Program-made: the position numbers and the translations under genes | Shown here: positions 1 to 9,987 of the stretch, one piece after another | Position numbering within the stretch: the stretch's first letter is position 1 | Layout: each line of letters opens with the position of its first letter | Assembly: GCA_003427395.1 (NCBI GenBank) | Contig: BFEA01000003.1 | Coordinates: 4,736,283 to 4,790,360, forward strand | Reading direction: 5' to 3' | Origin: Chara braunii | Taxonomy: Eukaryota > Streptophyta > Charophyceae > Charales > Characeae | DNA length: 54,078 nucleotides | The notes under the pieces: model-generated | What the model saw: the letters and a program-made list of their open reading frames with translations, nothing else | What the model was told of the DNA's origin: nothing | The model's database searches: none

Positions 1-536
1 GCGATGCCTACCTGATTCTCGCAGCATGAAGTTATGGGTCCGATACTGAAGGGACTAGGAGTGTTGTGATGTTGTGTTTGTTTTGTGTTTTTCCATGTGT
101 TATGTGTGGATAGATGTGAGTGTTGTGGTGTAACGCGTGGTGTGTGTGATGTGTCCTAGTCGACCAGCGCCGAGTCGCATTTGGGACTTCAGCCCCCCAG
201 TACGTTGATTCGCGTGCGGGTTCGATTTTCAGGCGTTCAACCGCGCGTAACCCCCTATGCTACAGCGAGCGAGAAACGCCCTCGGCTGGGCCACCACTGC
301 AATTGCATACGAAAAGCTTTCGCATGTGGTTCAGTAGCTCGGCGGGGATACGCCCACCTAAGGGATGGTGACAGCTTCCGCATGTGGAGGTAAGCGGTGC
401 CTCGCATGACCCTGTCCTATCGTAGGGGCTCGCGAGAGGTACAGCTGGCGCACTCGGTCGGAGCGGCTAAAACACTCTGCGACAAAGTCCTGCAAAATCC
501 TGTGTGACGCGGCCGGGAGGGTCCCCGTGCGAGACC
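1..536. other. No gene recognised
   Basis: The left edge is GT-rich over about 60-165. Short open frames here show no recognisable motif and no codon continuity with the coding remnant that follows. It could hold an intron or 5' flank of the decayed locus to the right. Confidence 0.4.
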
Positions 537-881
537 GATGCGCTCGACAGCGTTATGCCCTGGCTTGAAAAGCCCTTCGATGCATGGTCCGAATTGGACT
601 GGGAGAACACAATGAAAGACTGCCCTTGAGCATCTGATTATCGACTAGCATTCATCCAAGAATGGGGGACATTCATCTTCCTCGACCAAATCCTCGTGAC
701 GAAACACACGCCGGTGTTGTCTGCGGCATTTCGTACCCAAGACCGTTTTTTGCCGTTGACTGCGCACAACGTGTCGTGTCCACCACGCTTGTGGGAACCA
801 TCGATGAAGATGGAGTTGCTCGACTGCGCGAAACAGAACCAGTTTCTAGAGGAATATCCCTTCCTTTCCAGGACAACTTGA
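537..881 (+). pseudogene. Decayed coding remnant, unknown family
   Basis: One frame stays protein-like for about 115 codons with a single in-frame TGA near 627. It is rich in Trp, Phe and Leu (for example WLEKPFDAWSELDW and IQEWGTFIFLDQIL), unlike the neighbouring low-complexity DNA. The frame ends in a stop at 879-881 and decays beyond. It lies upstream of and in the same orientation as the large ParB/methyltransferase-like/C48 locus. It may be a detached upstream exon of that locus, but I see no splice signal that proves it. I do not recognise the family. Confidence 0.3.
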
Positions 882-1876
882 CGGGGAGTGTGTCGTACTT
901 TTGCGTGATCTTTGTCGTTTCTCTTTCGCTAGGGTTCTTTGTGTTTTGGTAAGAAATAGAAGTAAGACTTCAGTGGAAGCGAGTATTTACGTGTCCTGAA
1001 ACGGGCTCATCGTTGACGGGGACTCGATTATGTAAACGCATGGTTGGAGGAACGGTAGGTTTGACGTGAAACTGGCGGGCCAGGTCGATACACCCCGGCA
1101 TTGGTAGGAGGTCGAGGAGTACGTGAAGGTCATTAGAGATGACATCGGTCGCACTTTAGCGAGATCATGTGGTTTCATCCGTGCACGATACGTGTCTTGC
1201 TTCTCCTCCACTGCAACCCTGTGCAGTCCACAGCTCCTGACGTACGGTTCATCCCTGAACACAGTGTACAGTTTCGGGGCGAAAGGAAAGGCGAGGTCGA
1301 GGGGGAGGTCATGGGAGATGAACAGTGTAGGACATGTCAGCTATTCAGCTGTTCAGCAAAAGTGACACCGAAGACTGTGTATGCGTGCGAGCATTGAGTT
1401 TGATGTGAGCTTGTCAATGTCGGTTTAACCTCCCTCTCTCTTTCTCTCTCTTATGTGTGCGTGTGTGTGTTTAGTGATCGGTGGAGCGTACTGTTAGTCG
1501 CTCGTTGCGGGTGCCGGTTACCTGCCTTGCCAATTGAATGCCTCGAATTGATGATGGATGTAAGTTTCCAATTGATGTGCCTTGATTGGTGTGCCTTGTT
1601 TGTGACGCCGCTTCCTGTTCAGCGAAAGATGAACAGTTTGAGAAATGTGGGTCATTCAGCAATAGTGTGGACTGAGAATGTATGTGTTATGAAAGCAATG
1701 GGTTTGATGTGAAAATGTCGATGCTGGCTTTCGATCCTTCTGCTTTGTTTGATGTGACTTTTAGCTATGCCGCTCCCGTGTTCTGTTTGTCTGCTTTTGG
1801 ATACGCCGTCCCGTTCCCGTGTTCTGTTTGCCAGCCCGGTCGTGTCGAACTGTCACGCTGCCCCCCCACGTTTGAG
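882..1876. other. Non-coding stretch with imperfect direct repeats
   Basis: Two diverged copies of one sequence lie at about 1313-1440 and 1617-1730. Both carry a GTTTGATGTGA core and a TGTTCAGC(G/A)AAAG motif. A shorter tandem of CGTGTTCTGTTTG occurs at 1777-1830. A pyrimidine-rich stretch (about 1429-1453) followed by a TG run could be a splice-acceptor region. No gene is recognised. Confidence 0.4.
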
Positions 1877-2530
1877 TCAAACTCGATCGAATCGACCTCC
1901 ATCGAGTCGATCTCGATCGAGTCGAACACGATCGAGTCGAACACGATCGCCTGGACTCATGATCGGATCCAACACGATCGTCTGGACTCACAATCGTCTG
2001 GACTCACGAACGCCTGGACTCACGTTCGAGTCGACACGATCGGCTCGAAGACGATCGCCTTAACTCACCATTGAGTCGAACACGATCGCCTGGGCTCACG
2101 ATCGACTCGAACTCGATCGAGTCGAACACGATCGTGTCAAACTCGATCGAGTCGAGCATGATCGAGTCGAGCATGATCGAGTCGAGCACGATCGTGTCGA
2201 ACTCGATCGAGTCGAACACGATCGCCTGGACTTACAATCGACTCGAAAACGATCGAGTCGAACACGATTGAGTCGAACGTGATCGTGTCGATCATGATCG
2301 AGTCGAACACGATCGAGTCAAACACGATCGAGTCGAGCACGATCAAGTCGAACACGATTGAGTCGAACGCGATCGAGTCGATCATGATCGAGTCGAACAC
2401 GATCGAGTCGAACACGATAAGCCTGGACTCACAATCGAGTCGAACACGATCGAGTTGGTCTGTCACGCTCACACCGAACAAGATCGTGTTGACCACGGGC
2501 ATGATCACGATCGAGTTGAACACGATCGTG
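1877..2530. repeat. 15-bp satellite array (GATCGAGTCGAACAC-type)
   Basis: About 40 imperfect tandem units of a 15-bp motif built from overlapping palindromes (CGATCG, TCGA, GAGTC/GACTC). The period is a multiple of three and the unit lacks stop codons, so both strands stay open: ESNTI-type pentapeptides on + and FDSIV/FDSIM-type on -. The long predicted proteins here (up to 218 residues on -) are best read as by-products of the repeat. Variant units with CCTGGACTCAC interrupt the array at about 1950-2010, 2089 and 2223. It ends just before the start of the large coding locus. Confidence 0.9.
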
Positions 2531-2622
2531 GTTGCCTCGTCACGAAGGAGATGCTGCCTTATCACTATTTGGAACTTTTCTGCTCCTCGTGCCATGCCAA
2601 CGTTGTGTAGCCTTCTGATTTT

Positions 2623-3815
2623 GTGCTTCGCCGTGATGTGTTGTGTTGCTTTCAGATTAGGCAGCGCTACAAAACATGGAAGGAGAGGGGAAGGCAAGTA
2701 AATGACGAGCAAGTAAGAATTATGGGAGCACGGAACAATCTCCGAAAAAATCGAAGGGGACTCCGACCGCTGGGGTTGGGAGTTTGGAGGCATCGGGGCT
2801 TAAGCGGCAACGCATCCCGGTTTCAAGGGGTGCACCTTCCACGGGCACTCCGTCGACTCGTGTTCGGCTCTGGACCGGATAAGGCTGTGTTGATGACTGG
2901 CGGGCCTGCGGGTCAGGAACGTGTGCCTGGTCCACAGCACGGGAGATCTGCAGTGGAGGTTATGCCCGAACGCAAACCGTCTGGAGAACGTAAACCGTCT
3001 GGCGAACGTAAACCGTCTGGTGAAACGACTGCTGCGGGTCGGCGAGACGATGTCCCCGTGATTGACCACAAGGACAAGTTATGGATGCTGGACTGGGTGG
3101 GGGAGACCGGACAACCATCGAGTGGCCTTGTTCTATACGTGGTCATCAAAGAAAATATTGTGCCGGTTGGCGGCCTGGTGAGGTGGACTGGGCAAAATGT
3201 GTCGTTTGCAACTTTCGAGTTGACGATGGTCCTGAATGGAAGAGGGGAAAGAATACCAAACATTAAACACGTCGCTCTTCGATGGGCCAAACACGCGGGG
3301 CTTGGAAAGTCGCTGGTTGATGTGTTCAACCCACCAGGGACATTGGAAGTGAAGTTGCCTAACCTCGTTGACGTCCTCGGGTTTTTCGACAGTAATGTGA
3401 TCGCGGGCAGAGCGCCGGTTGTGCATCCAAAGGACCGCATATCAGAGCCTAAATGCGTGCTTTCGAAAACCGTGGAGACAGGGTCTTCGATCACGATCCG
3501 CGATACGCCGCCTGGTCCGAAAGCTGGGCAGATAGGAGAGAAGGGTCCGTGCCGCGGACTGGTCGTACCATCAGCCCCTATGAAGACCAGGCCAACGACG
3601 ACCAAAACACCAGTTGCCTTGGGCAGTCGATCGCGCTATGATGTGGCCACCAAGGGACATCCCCCCTTGGTGGGCCAGCAGCGCTATGACTACGTAGAGG
3701 AAGTCCATGAGTATTTTGAAGATGAGGATGAATAGAACAGCAAGGAATATTCTGAACGAGCAAGAGGACAGGAACAGTATGCTGCGGGTGTCGGCGCCAT
3801 GATGAAGACAGTGAG
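2623..3815 (+). pseudogene. N-terminal part of giant ORF (unknown domain)
   Basis: The largest intact piece encodes about 370 residues to a TAG at 3733, and the same frame stays readable to about 3815. It has a basic start (KTWKERGRQ), then a Pro/Gly/Arg-rich linker containing three copies of ERKPSG. A folded-looking section follows (about residues 145-275; WMLDWVGETGQPSSG, GGLVRWTGQNVSFATFELT, VALRWAKHAGL), and it ends with an acidic patch (EEVHEYFEDEDE). No catalytic motif is recognised. The WVGE.G..SSGL pattern suggests a small beta-rich fold, but that is inference. The true start is uncertain, because this frame begins right after the satellite. Confidence 0.45.
2968..3021 (+). repeat. 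Three 18-bp in-frame coding repeats
   Basis: Three tandem units (2968-2985, 2986-3003, 3004-3021) of GAACGYAAACCGTCTGGN encode ERKPSG three times. They differ only at single bases, so the expansion is young relative to the decay of the locus. Confidence 0.9.
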
Positions 3816-4657
3816 CACACTGTGAGCGCATCGGGTGGGGAGGTTGGTCTGGCAGGAGGATATGGGAGCAGCTACGAAGGATATGAGGGGGATGTGCACG
3901 CGACAAAGGCTGTGGCTGGGCATACAGATGCTGCAGGGCTCTCTGAGCGAAAGAGGAAGCACAGGCGCGAGAGGAAAAGTCTTATGGATAATAAACGGAG
4001 TAGGCAAGAAGCGGGTGAAAAAAAACGATTGAAAATAATGTCCGTGGATGAGGCGGTCCAGCGAACGCGGGAGACTGAGGCAGCCGCGAAGAAAAAGCAG
4101 CAGCCAAAAAAAAGAAAGGCAAAAGGTGGTGTTATGGAAAAGACTTCTGTTTTTCCAGCGGAACAACCACAATCGGATGAAGAGGCCCAAGGCAAGACAG
4201 TTACTAGGCCGCCAAGTTTGCGAAATGTGTCATCAGTGACTTCTTCTGGTGTTCTTAGCAAAGGTTTTTTCCTTGAGTTGGACGAGCGTGGGAACCAATG
4301 TCCAGACATGGAATTCATTTCTGTCCAGTTCGACAGAATTATGAATATCCCCGATGGGGAATTCAGATACAATCAACGTTATCTTGTGCAGCAGACGGTT
4401 GACGATATTTATGACGCAATGATTGCATCGGGTGAGGCTGCTATGAGAGAGAAAATGACTGGAGTTGCCGGTGTGAATGTCTATACGTTGTATGAGAAGC
4501 CTGTCCTTTTGTTGGTTGCCCTCCGTGATACATTGCATACTAACGCTTCAGGGAGGATTGTGAGAGCAAGGAGGGTATTGCCCTATGATTTCGATCTCGA
4601 ATCTGTGAACAAGTACTACTACTACCCTCTCAGCGGTCAGCATAACGTGGCAGCGGC
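3816..4657 (+). pseudogene. ParB/Srx-like segment of giant ORF
   Basis: About 280 codons. The first 110 residues are low complexity and strongly basic (KRKHRRERK, KKKQQPKKRKAK), a probable nuclear-localisation or nucleic-acid-binding tail. A folded region follows from about residue 150: FISVQFDRIMNIPDGEF, RYLVQQTVDDIYDAMIASGE, then YYYYPLSGQHNVAAAR at about 4611-4659. The last motif matches the G-x-H/R-R-x-x-A signature that closes the ParB/sulfiredoxin fold, and it is preceded, as in ParB, by a helix ending in a Gly-rich turn. The assignment rests on motif shape. The frame shifts at about 4657 and the same protein resumes as EDFVEHPDIAQELRLDRW. Confidence 0.45.
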
Positions 4658-5930
4658 AAGAAGATTTTGTTGAACACCCTGACATCGCACAAGAGCTCCG
4701 ATTGGATCGCTGGACTGCGAGGCCTGTTTATTATCCGGATAAGAGCATGGACAATTACGGCACGCTGAGCACTTTCCAGAACTCCAAGGACAAATGGAAT
4801 ACCCCACCGCACCAGAACGTGGTCGTCCAGAACATACGAAAGTTGTGGCACGAATCGAACTGTCCTGAAGCTAAAGGCGGCTCAGTAGCAGAAGTGAGAA
4901 ATGCAGAGTATAGAAAGTTTGCAGGAGAGGCTCTTCGTTCGACCGGGATTCGTAATTTTATTGACATGTCCCTTACTACTCAGTAGAGCGGCCAGTGGTC
5001 TGACGCCCTTGGGCCCTACATGTTGTTGGCAAGGGCGACAGATGACGTTTTCGAAAAGGTGAAACAAGTGTACGCCGCTTGGGAAGCTGGACAATTGTCG
5101 GGGAGAGATGATGTGAAGCCTGCTACCAAACAAGGTGAATCAGGGAAGGCACCGAGGGCTGGACCCGGATTTGAGTTGAAAGGTGGAGTTAGGTATCCGG
5201 TTCACTGGGTTCAAGGTACCAAAGGACCTGGTTACCTCGTGGCTGTGCACGATCCGGATATCAGAGCGTGGAAGCCTTTTTCAGCGCTTGGGAGGCGTGA
5301 GCGGCTGCAACTATTGCGAGACATTCTCACAGGCAGTGTAATACCGACTCCTTAACAAAGTGGAGTTGCTCAACGTGCCGGAAAACATTCAACGGAAACA
5401 TATGTGGAAATGGTGAAGAATGAAAGAGCAATGTTGAGGATGTTTCACTACTTCGTCTTCATTTCTAACCCTCACAGGAAGTCGTCAGAGTGGACGGAAC
5501 CATTCTTCAACAACCTTTCCGATTTGTTTGATAAGTACTCTGATGAAGGATTGACGTCCGAGAGGTGGATCGACCAGCGTCGCCATTTCAAAGAGATGAG
5601 TTGGGTGCGAACGTTCCCGGCTACACTTGGAGGAGAGGAGGAAAAAGGAGAAGAGGGCTTCAAGAAAACAGCGTCACTTGCTGCGAAGTGCCCCGAAGAG
5701 TTCATGCAGTTTGTCAACAAGTTGTTGCGTAGATCAGAAACCAGGGGTTCGGAAAGCATAAGAATGTCGGGCTCGGCGCAATATATACATTTCAAAAGAC
5801 AGAACGTGAACTCTATTTTCGTCTCATTCCAACGAGAAGCAAGCGATATCTCAGACGAGATGGATTCCAAGGAAATATATAGAGTCGTCAAACATATGAG
5901 TTGCCACACGGCCGTGCTAGATTTATGTCA
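4658..5930 (+). pseudogene. Central part of giant ORF, between ParB-like and MTase-like regions
   Basis: One frame runs for about 425 codons with in-frame TAG at 4984-4986 and TAA at 5353-5355, both one transition from a Gln codon. Recognisable stretches include WTARPVYYPDKSMDNYGTLS, WNTPPHQNVVVQNIRKLW and a tail reaching KHMSCHTAVLDLC. That tail looks like the strand leading into a methyltransferase motif IV (hydrophobic-D-L-x-x-P), and the break at about 5930 falls inside it. The PVHW...YLVAVHDPDIRAWKPF section may be a separate beta domain. Function is inferred only from position. Confidence 0.4.
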
Positions 5931-7160
5931 CCCAACCCAGATAGGGTGTGGACTAAAGAAGTCTTTGATGGTCTGCGGAAGTTCATGGGAAGACTGACTC
6001 ATGATTATTGGACATTATTGTGCTTCGTTCCGCGATCTTGCGAGTATACATTTTTCAAGCAAGTTACAAGTTGGGAGATTGACATTCACTTGTCTATTCT
6101 AAAGTGGACTCGTCAGCTACAAACGAAGGCGAAGCATTTATATAAGGTTGCGAACTTGCCTTTGGAGGACACAGACAGAATGGTCGTCATCATGTACTCC
6201 AACAATGGGGATTATCACCGCAACACTATTCCCTTGCTTGAAGACATTCCAGCAAGCACTCCAGCTGCAGATCGATCATCTGGCGAGCAGGCGGGTGACT
6301 TATCAGCACTTGTGCGCACAGAGAGCAGGCCAAAGATGTTGGCTGATGTCGTGGAGAGGAACTTCACGCCCACGAAGTTGAAAATGGCAGGTATGGAGCC
6401 AAAAGAGAAATTGGTGTACGAAGGTATCGAAAGGGAGCCAAATGCGATGGTGGAGACATTGGAGCATTTTTGTCATGCGGATGAGATGGTTGTTTTCCTG
6501 GGAAAAGACCATGCGGCGTTGATTTGGGAGTTGTTAAAGAGTCACCGTCATTACATTGTTCTGGAAGGGAAGTGTATGAAGTTCGAGTTTCTCGTTCAAT
6601 TCGTCACCAAGATGGTCAAGAGTGGACTTTACCTCGCCAAATTTGTTAAGTCGCCTCCTCGACATGATGAAAAGCGTGATCTCGTCTACAAAGTCGGCAA
6701 AAACATCGTCAACATTTGGGAGTTCCTTTTCGAGACTAAGCCACAAAACAGAGGGGAACGTGCATATGTCGTCAGAAGACGAAAAATGAAATCACTTCTG
6801 AGGGGATATCATAAGGTACCGGCGGAGACGGAAGTTGCATTTCTGGACCGTTTGGAGATGATGTACTTCGACCAACAAATCAGGGCGTTTACAATCGCAG
6901 CTTGTGCAACTTGTTTTGGGGAAGGCTTCGATGCTGAGGACTCAGAGGAAGAAAGTGAAGATGGTACTTTGCAAGCGGCTTTGGTAGATGAGAGGGAAAA
7001 AGCTTGTAGCTCGGCTTCGCAGAAGATGGGGGCGCCGGGCACATCGTCCGGTTCTGGGGGGCTTCGAGTATGGCAGTTACAACGGACCAGTTTCAACGGA
7101 CCAGTTACATGGCGGGCAACACAACAGCGTTATCTTTCGGCGCAGTTCGGGATGATCTGA
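5901..7160 (+). pseudogene. DNA methyltransferase-like segment (beta-class order)
   Basis: This 419-residue piece begins just after a motif-IV-like loop (NPDRVWTKEVFDGL, then the buried strand YWTLLCFVP). A probable target-recognition region follows at about 60-190. Then comes MVVFLGKDHAALIWELLKSH with RHYIVLEG (nt 6486-6569). This looks like motif I of N6A/N4C methyltransferases (F-x-G-x-G-x-x-A, then an acidic residue ending the second strand), with the second Gly replaced by Asp. The order IV, TRD, I is that of beta-class enzymes. The acidic DAEDSEEESEDG tail is a linker. The missing Gly and degenerate motif IV argue against activity in this copy. Distant alternatives cannot be excluded without profile searches. 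Confidence 0.4.
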
Positions 7161-8697
7161 GGCTGCAGGCAATTCTCTCCCCAGAGGTTATGGCAAGTCT
7201 GTCAGCACTTGCACATAGCCCGGCTACTGTTTTGGAATTGCTACGCTCTCAAACTCCTCAACCACCTCCGTCTGAGCCTTTGGAATACGAGATTGAAGAC
7301 ATCATCCCTCCGGACATTGCACGGTTTCCTGGACCTATTGTGTGCCGGAACGATTATACGGTGATGCCTGACAACGTATGGGGTCATCACATTATATGGC
7401 ACCCCCACCACTTCCAACCTGCATTGGCGAGAGGGAACTGGGTAATGGATATAAAAGAAGAAGAGGAGTGGAAATTTTGCCTCCACAGACGCATGTCACG
7501 ATCCAAGTTTGTCGCACATGCAAAAAATGAGATTGGCAAGCGACTAATGCGACTTAATCCGAAGGTTTCTCCATCAAAACTGAATGCAAGGACAGAAGAA
7601 ATCTTAAAGGAGTTCAAAACATCTCGATGGCTTGAGTATCTGGAAGAGTTCTATGATCGAGAAACAAATCCAGCTTTTGGATATAATTGGCGTATCGAAG
7701 AGGAACTTGAAGACAAAGTTGGGGAAAGGAAAGGAGCGAGCGAGGCGGCGATGTGCTTGGCAAGGGAACAAGATCAAGTGGTGGTGAACATGGCAAGGGA
7801 TCGGAACCACGGGGCGGTGTCAGTAGCAAGGGCCTGGGACCGAGCGTCAGTGCAAGTGGAAAGTCAATAAGTCATGGTGAACTGCAAAAACACGAAATGT
7901 GTCAAGGGCATCAAGCAACAGAGGGAAACGTATCAGGACCAAGCGGCGGTGCACATGACAAGGGATCGGGTTCGCCTCTGGGATTAGGACCAAGCAGCGG
8001 TGCACATTGCAGGGGATCGGGTTCGCCTCTGGGATTAGGACCAAGCGGCAGTGCACATGGCAGGGGATCGAGAGGCGATGCAAGTGGCCAGGATTTGGGA
8101 GGAAGCGGCGGTGCAAGCGTCAAGGGCGTAAGTCATGGAGAACTGTCGAAATGTGTCGAGGACGTCCTTCCGGTTGACCAAGTTTGGGCGACCACTTTGT
8201 TAGCGAGCGAGAGTGTTATTGCGCAAGTGGATGATACTGGTGCACTTGCAGAATTAGAGATGCCATTGGATATGCCAGCTGAGAAAGATGAACATGAAGT
8301 CTCTCTGGACATTAAGAATGAAAGCGCGACTGCAGGTGCAAACGAAACTGCCAATGTACAGGCCATCGAAGAGGATGAAGGATATATAGTACTAAGTACA
8401 CGGGAGCAACATACGCTTGTATAGCCTGAACTTATGGTTGCAAAATCAGAAGCACAACAGTCAGTTAACCTCGTGATATCTATCGACGAAGCTCCTTTTA
8501 CACCATCGCATGGTGCGATAGAAGATCGTGTTGAAGACAAAGTGTTAGTGAGCCACCGAGGTGAGCACGTACTTATCTCTAAGGGAATATCTAATATTGT
8601 ATGCGGATTAGGGGGTACATGCACTCATCTCATAGGAACTAAGTTTTTACCTAAGTTTGCAACCGTGCGCTCGATCATGAGAAGAAATGAAGTATAA
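7070..8697 (+). pseudogene. C-terminal linker and Gly/Ser-repeat part of giant ORF
   Basis: The first section (7070-7740) is helical and polar. Notable pieces are IIPPDIARFPGPIVCRNDY, WGHHIIWHPHHFQPALARG and SRSKFVAHAKNEIGKRL. After a frame change near 7740 the protein becomes Gly/Ser-rich with 17-residue repeats, then acidic (PLDMPAEKDEHEVSLDIK). After a TAG at 8422-8424 it continues to IMRRNE at about 8690. A GT at 8691 and a CATGTAG just before 8799 would make a 108-bp intron. The HHIIWHPHH cluster could bind metal, but that is speculation. Confidence 0.4.
7938..8075 (+). repeat. 51-bp coding tandem repeat (17-residue units)
   Basis: Two complete units and one partial unit start at 7938, 7989 and 8040 and encode GPSGGAHDKGSGSPLGL-like segments. 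Less conserved versions extend on both sides (SVSASGKSISHGEL; ASVKGVSHGELS). The periodicity fixes the correct frame across the nearby frameshift. Confidence 0.85.
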
Positions 8698-8798
8698 TAT
8701 TGTGTATCTCTTATTTGCATTTATGTGAAAAATTGAACTTAAACTCATAATATTTTGTCTTGTCAATCATTGTCGTTTTATATTGCTGAACATGTAGG

Positions 8799-9094
8799 GC
8801 AACGAAAAGAACTGTGGAAAACGACGCACGTACATTCGCAAAGACAGAGTGAGAATAATATTATTCATCATAGTTTGCAAGCCTTATCGACTTTGCCGTT
8901 ATTGCCCAAAAAAGAGAGAAGAAGACTTACACCCATGACATTGTTATCTATGAAGTCAGTTGCCCTAAGGATGTTTAAAACTGTTGGAATAAGCCTCAGG
9001 GAAGGGAATAAATTGCATCGCGAAGGTTGCAGTTTATCTATTGTGGATGGCAGCTCTGATAGCGAAACAGATAGACAACCAAAAACATGAACTC
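8799..9094 (+). pseudogene. Candidate internal exon between Gly/Ser region and C48 domain
   Basis: A basic, open stretch (QRKELWKTTHVHSQRQ, LPKKERRRLTPMTLLSMK, VDGSSDSETDRQPKT) is bounded by an AG at its left and a GT at about 9095. The sequence between about 9095 and 9184 is T-rich and ends in TGTATGCAG, a good 3' splice site. The exon assignment is inference. Confidence 0.35.
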
Positions 9095-9184
9095 GGGTCT
9101 ACGTCGTACATCACATAACAAAAAGTTTGTTTTTGTATGAAGTCTTAGTCGTTCCATTGTTGTTTATATGTGTATTTGTATGCA

Positions 9185-9987
9185 GTGCATGACCCTTCGT
9201 TCCAGATTCCTTTAGCAACAAAATGTCTCACCGTAGAAGAAAAGGAGTATCTTGACATGATTACAGGCAGCAGCGAAGACAATAAAGCATACAGCATTGT
9301 CGATTACAAGGGGAGCTAGAAGGTGGGAAAGGAAGACATCATGGTCGTCGTCGAGGATGGGAAATGGCTAAATGACGAAGTCGTCAATTTGTACCTGCTA
9401 GCCGTTTAGATCACCAATGATCACATCAAGGTTGATTCGGCATGTACAGAAGTGACAAGAGATAGGGTTCTTTTTGTGCACATTTTCAGTTTTTTTTCTT
9501 CACTCGATTGTCAGGTCCTTCGAGGTTTGAAACCGCATATTCCGAAGGAATGAAATGGGTGAAGGACACAAATTTTTTTTATTATAACTTAGTGATTATC
9601 CCTCTTCATTTTGAAAATCACTGGGCGTTAGCTTATGTCAGCATAGACGGTCCTAACTGTAAATTCCACCTCATAGACTCTCTCCCTCGTGCTGACTATG
9701 TTTCAGTCCTTGAACGTTTTGAAGATTTTTTCGAAGCGGAGTTTCATCGACACAATCTTCGCGAAAGATATTATGTGGACGGTCCTACATCCTCCTTTGA
9801 TACATCAATGGATGGGATTCCTACTCAAGAGGATCTTTGTAGTTGTGGTATTTTTATGTTAGGTTTTGCATCTTTGCTTGCAAGAGGTCACTTCCCTCCA
9901 TTTGTTTTCTCACAAGCCAACATTTCTGATATGAGGCTTAGAATAGCATTTGACATTTTGTCCATGGTTAGATACGAAAGTCAATGA
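9185..9987 (+). pseudogene. C48 (Ulp1/SENP-type) cysteine protease domain, broken
   Basis: The N-terminal part carries the family's DGKWLNDEVVNLYLLAV signature with two in-frame TAG codons (9317-9319, 9407-9409), then DRVLFVHIFSVFF. The frame changes near 9510 and the C-terminal 159 residues are intact. The catalytic His is in NHWALAYVSID (about 9619), the Asp in FHLIDSLP (about 9676), the oxyanion Gln in IPTQEDL (about 9826) and the nucleophile Cys in CSCGIF (about 9844), so H, D, Q and C are all present with normal spacing. Such proteases cut SUMO/Ub-like conjugates. They also occur in several DNA transposon families and large DNA viruses. The preserved triad beside broken upstream sequence suggests fairly recent inactivation. 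Confidence 0.85.

Larger units (their letters stand above)
2623..9987 (+). pseudogene. Giant decayed ORF: ParB-like, MTase-like and C48 protease
   Basis: From about 2.62 kb to 8.70 kb the + strand is almost continuously protein-coding in character (about 2,000 codons). The frame changes near 3815, 4657, 5930, 7060-7110 and 7740, and in-frame stops fall at 3733, 4984, 5353 and 8422. Sense continues on both sides of every break in the matching frame, so this is one ancestral protein (or adjacent exons) now broken. A protease segment follows after two plausible GT-AG introns (about 8691-8798 and 9095-9184). The order is N-terminal basic/acidic region, ParB/Srx-like motif, methyltransferase-like region, alpha-helical region, Gly/Ser repeat, C48 peptidase. 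DNA-modifying parts plus a Ulp1-type protease suggest a self-mobilising or viral-derived element, but I see no transposase, polymerase or terminal repeats. The part descriptions below carry the detail. Confidence 0.6.

Noticed and set aside
1877-2530. CRISPR-like array
   Set aside because: Units are contiguous 15-mers without unique spacers, in a eukaryotic context.
2137-2793. 218-residue minus-strand protein
   Set aside because: It is the satellite translated in reverse (FDSIV repeats), with no independent coding evidence.
9317-9409. Alternative genetic code with TAG/TAA as Gln
   Set aside because: The F-box gene runs 477 codons without TAG or TAA. One element TAG (near 10495) aligns with Glu, and the elements also carry TGA stops and frameshifts, so decay explains it better.
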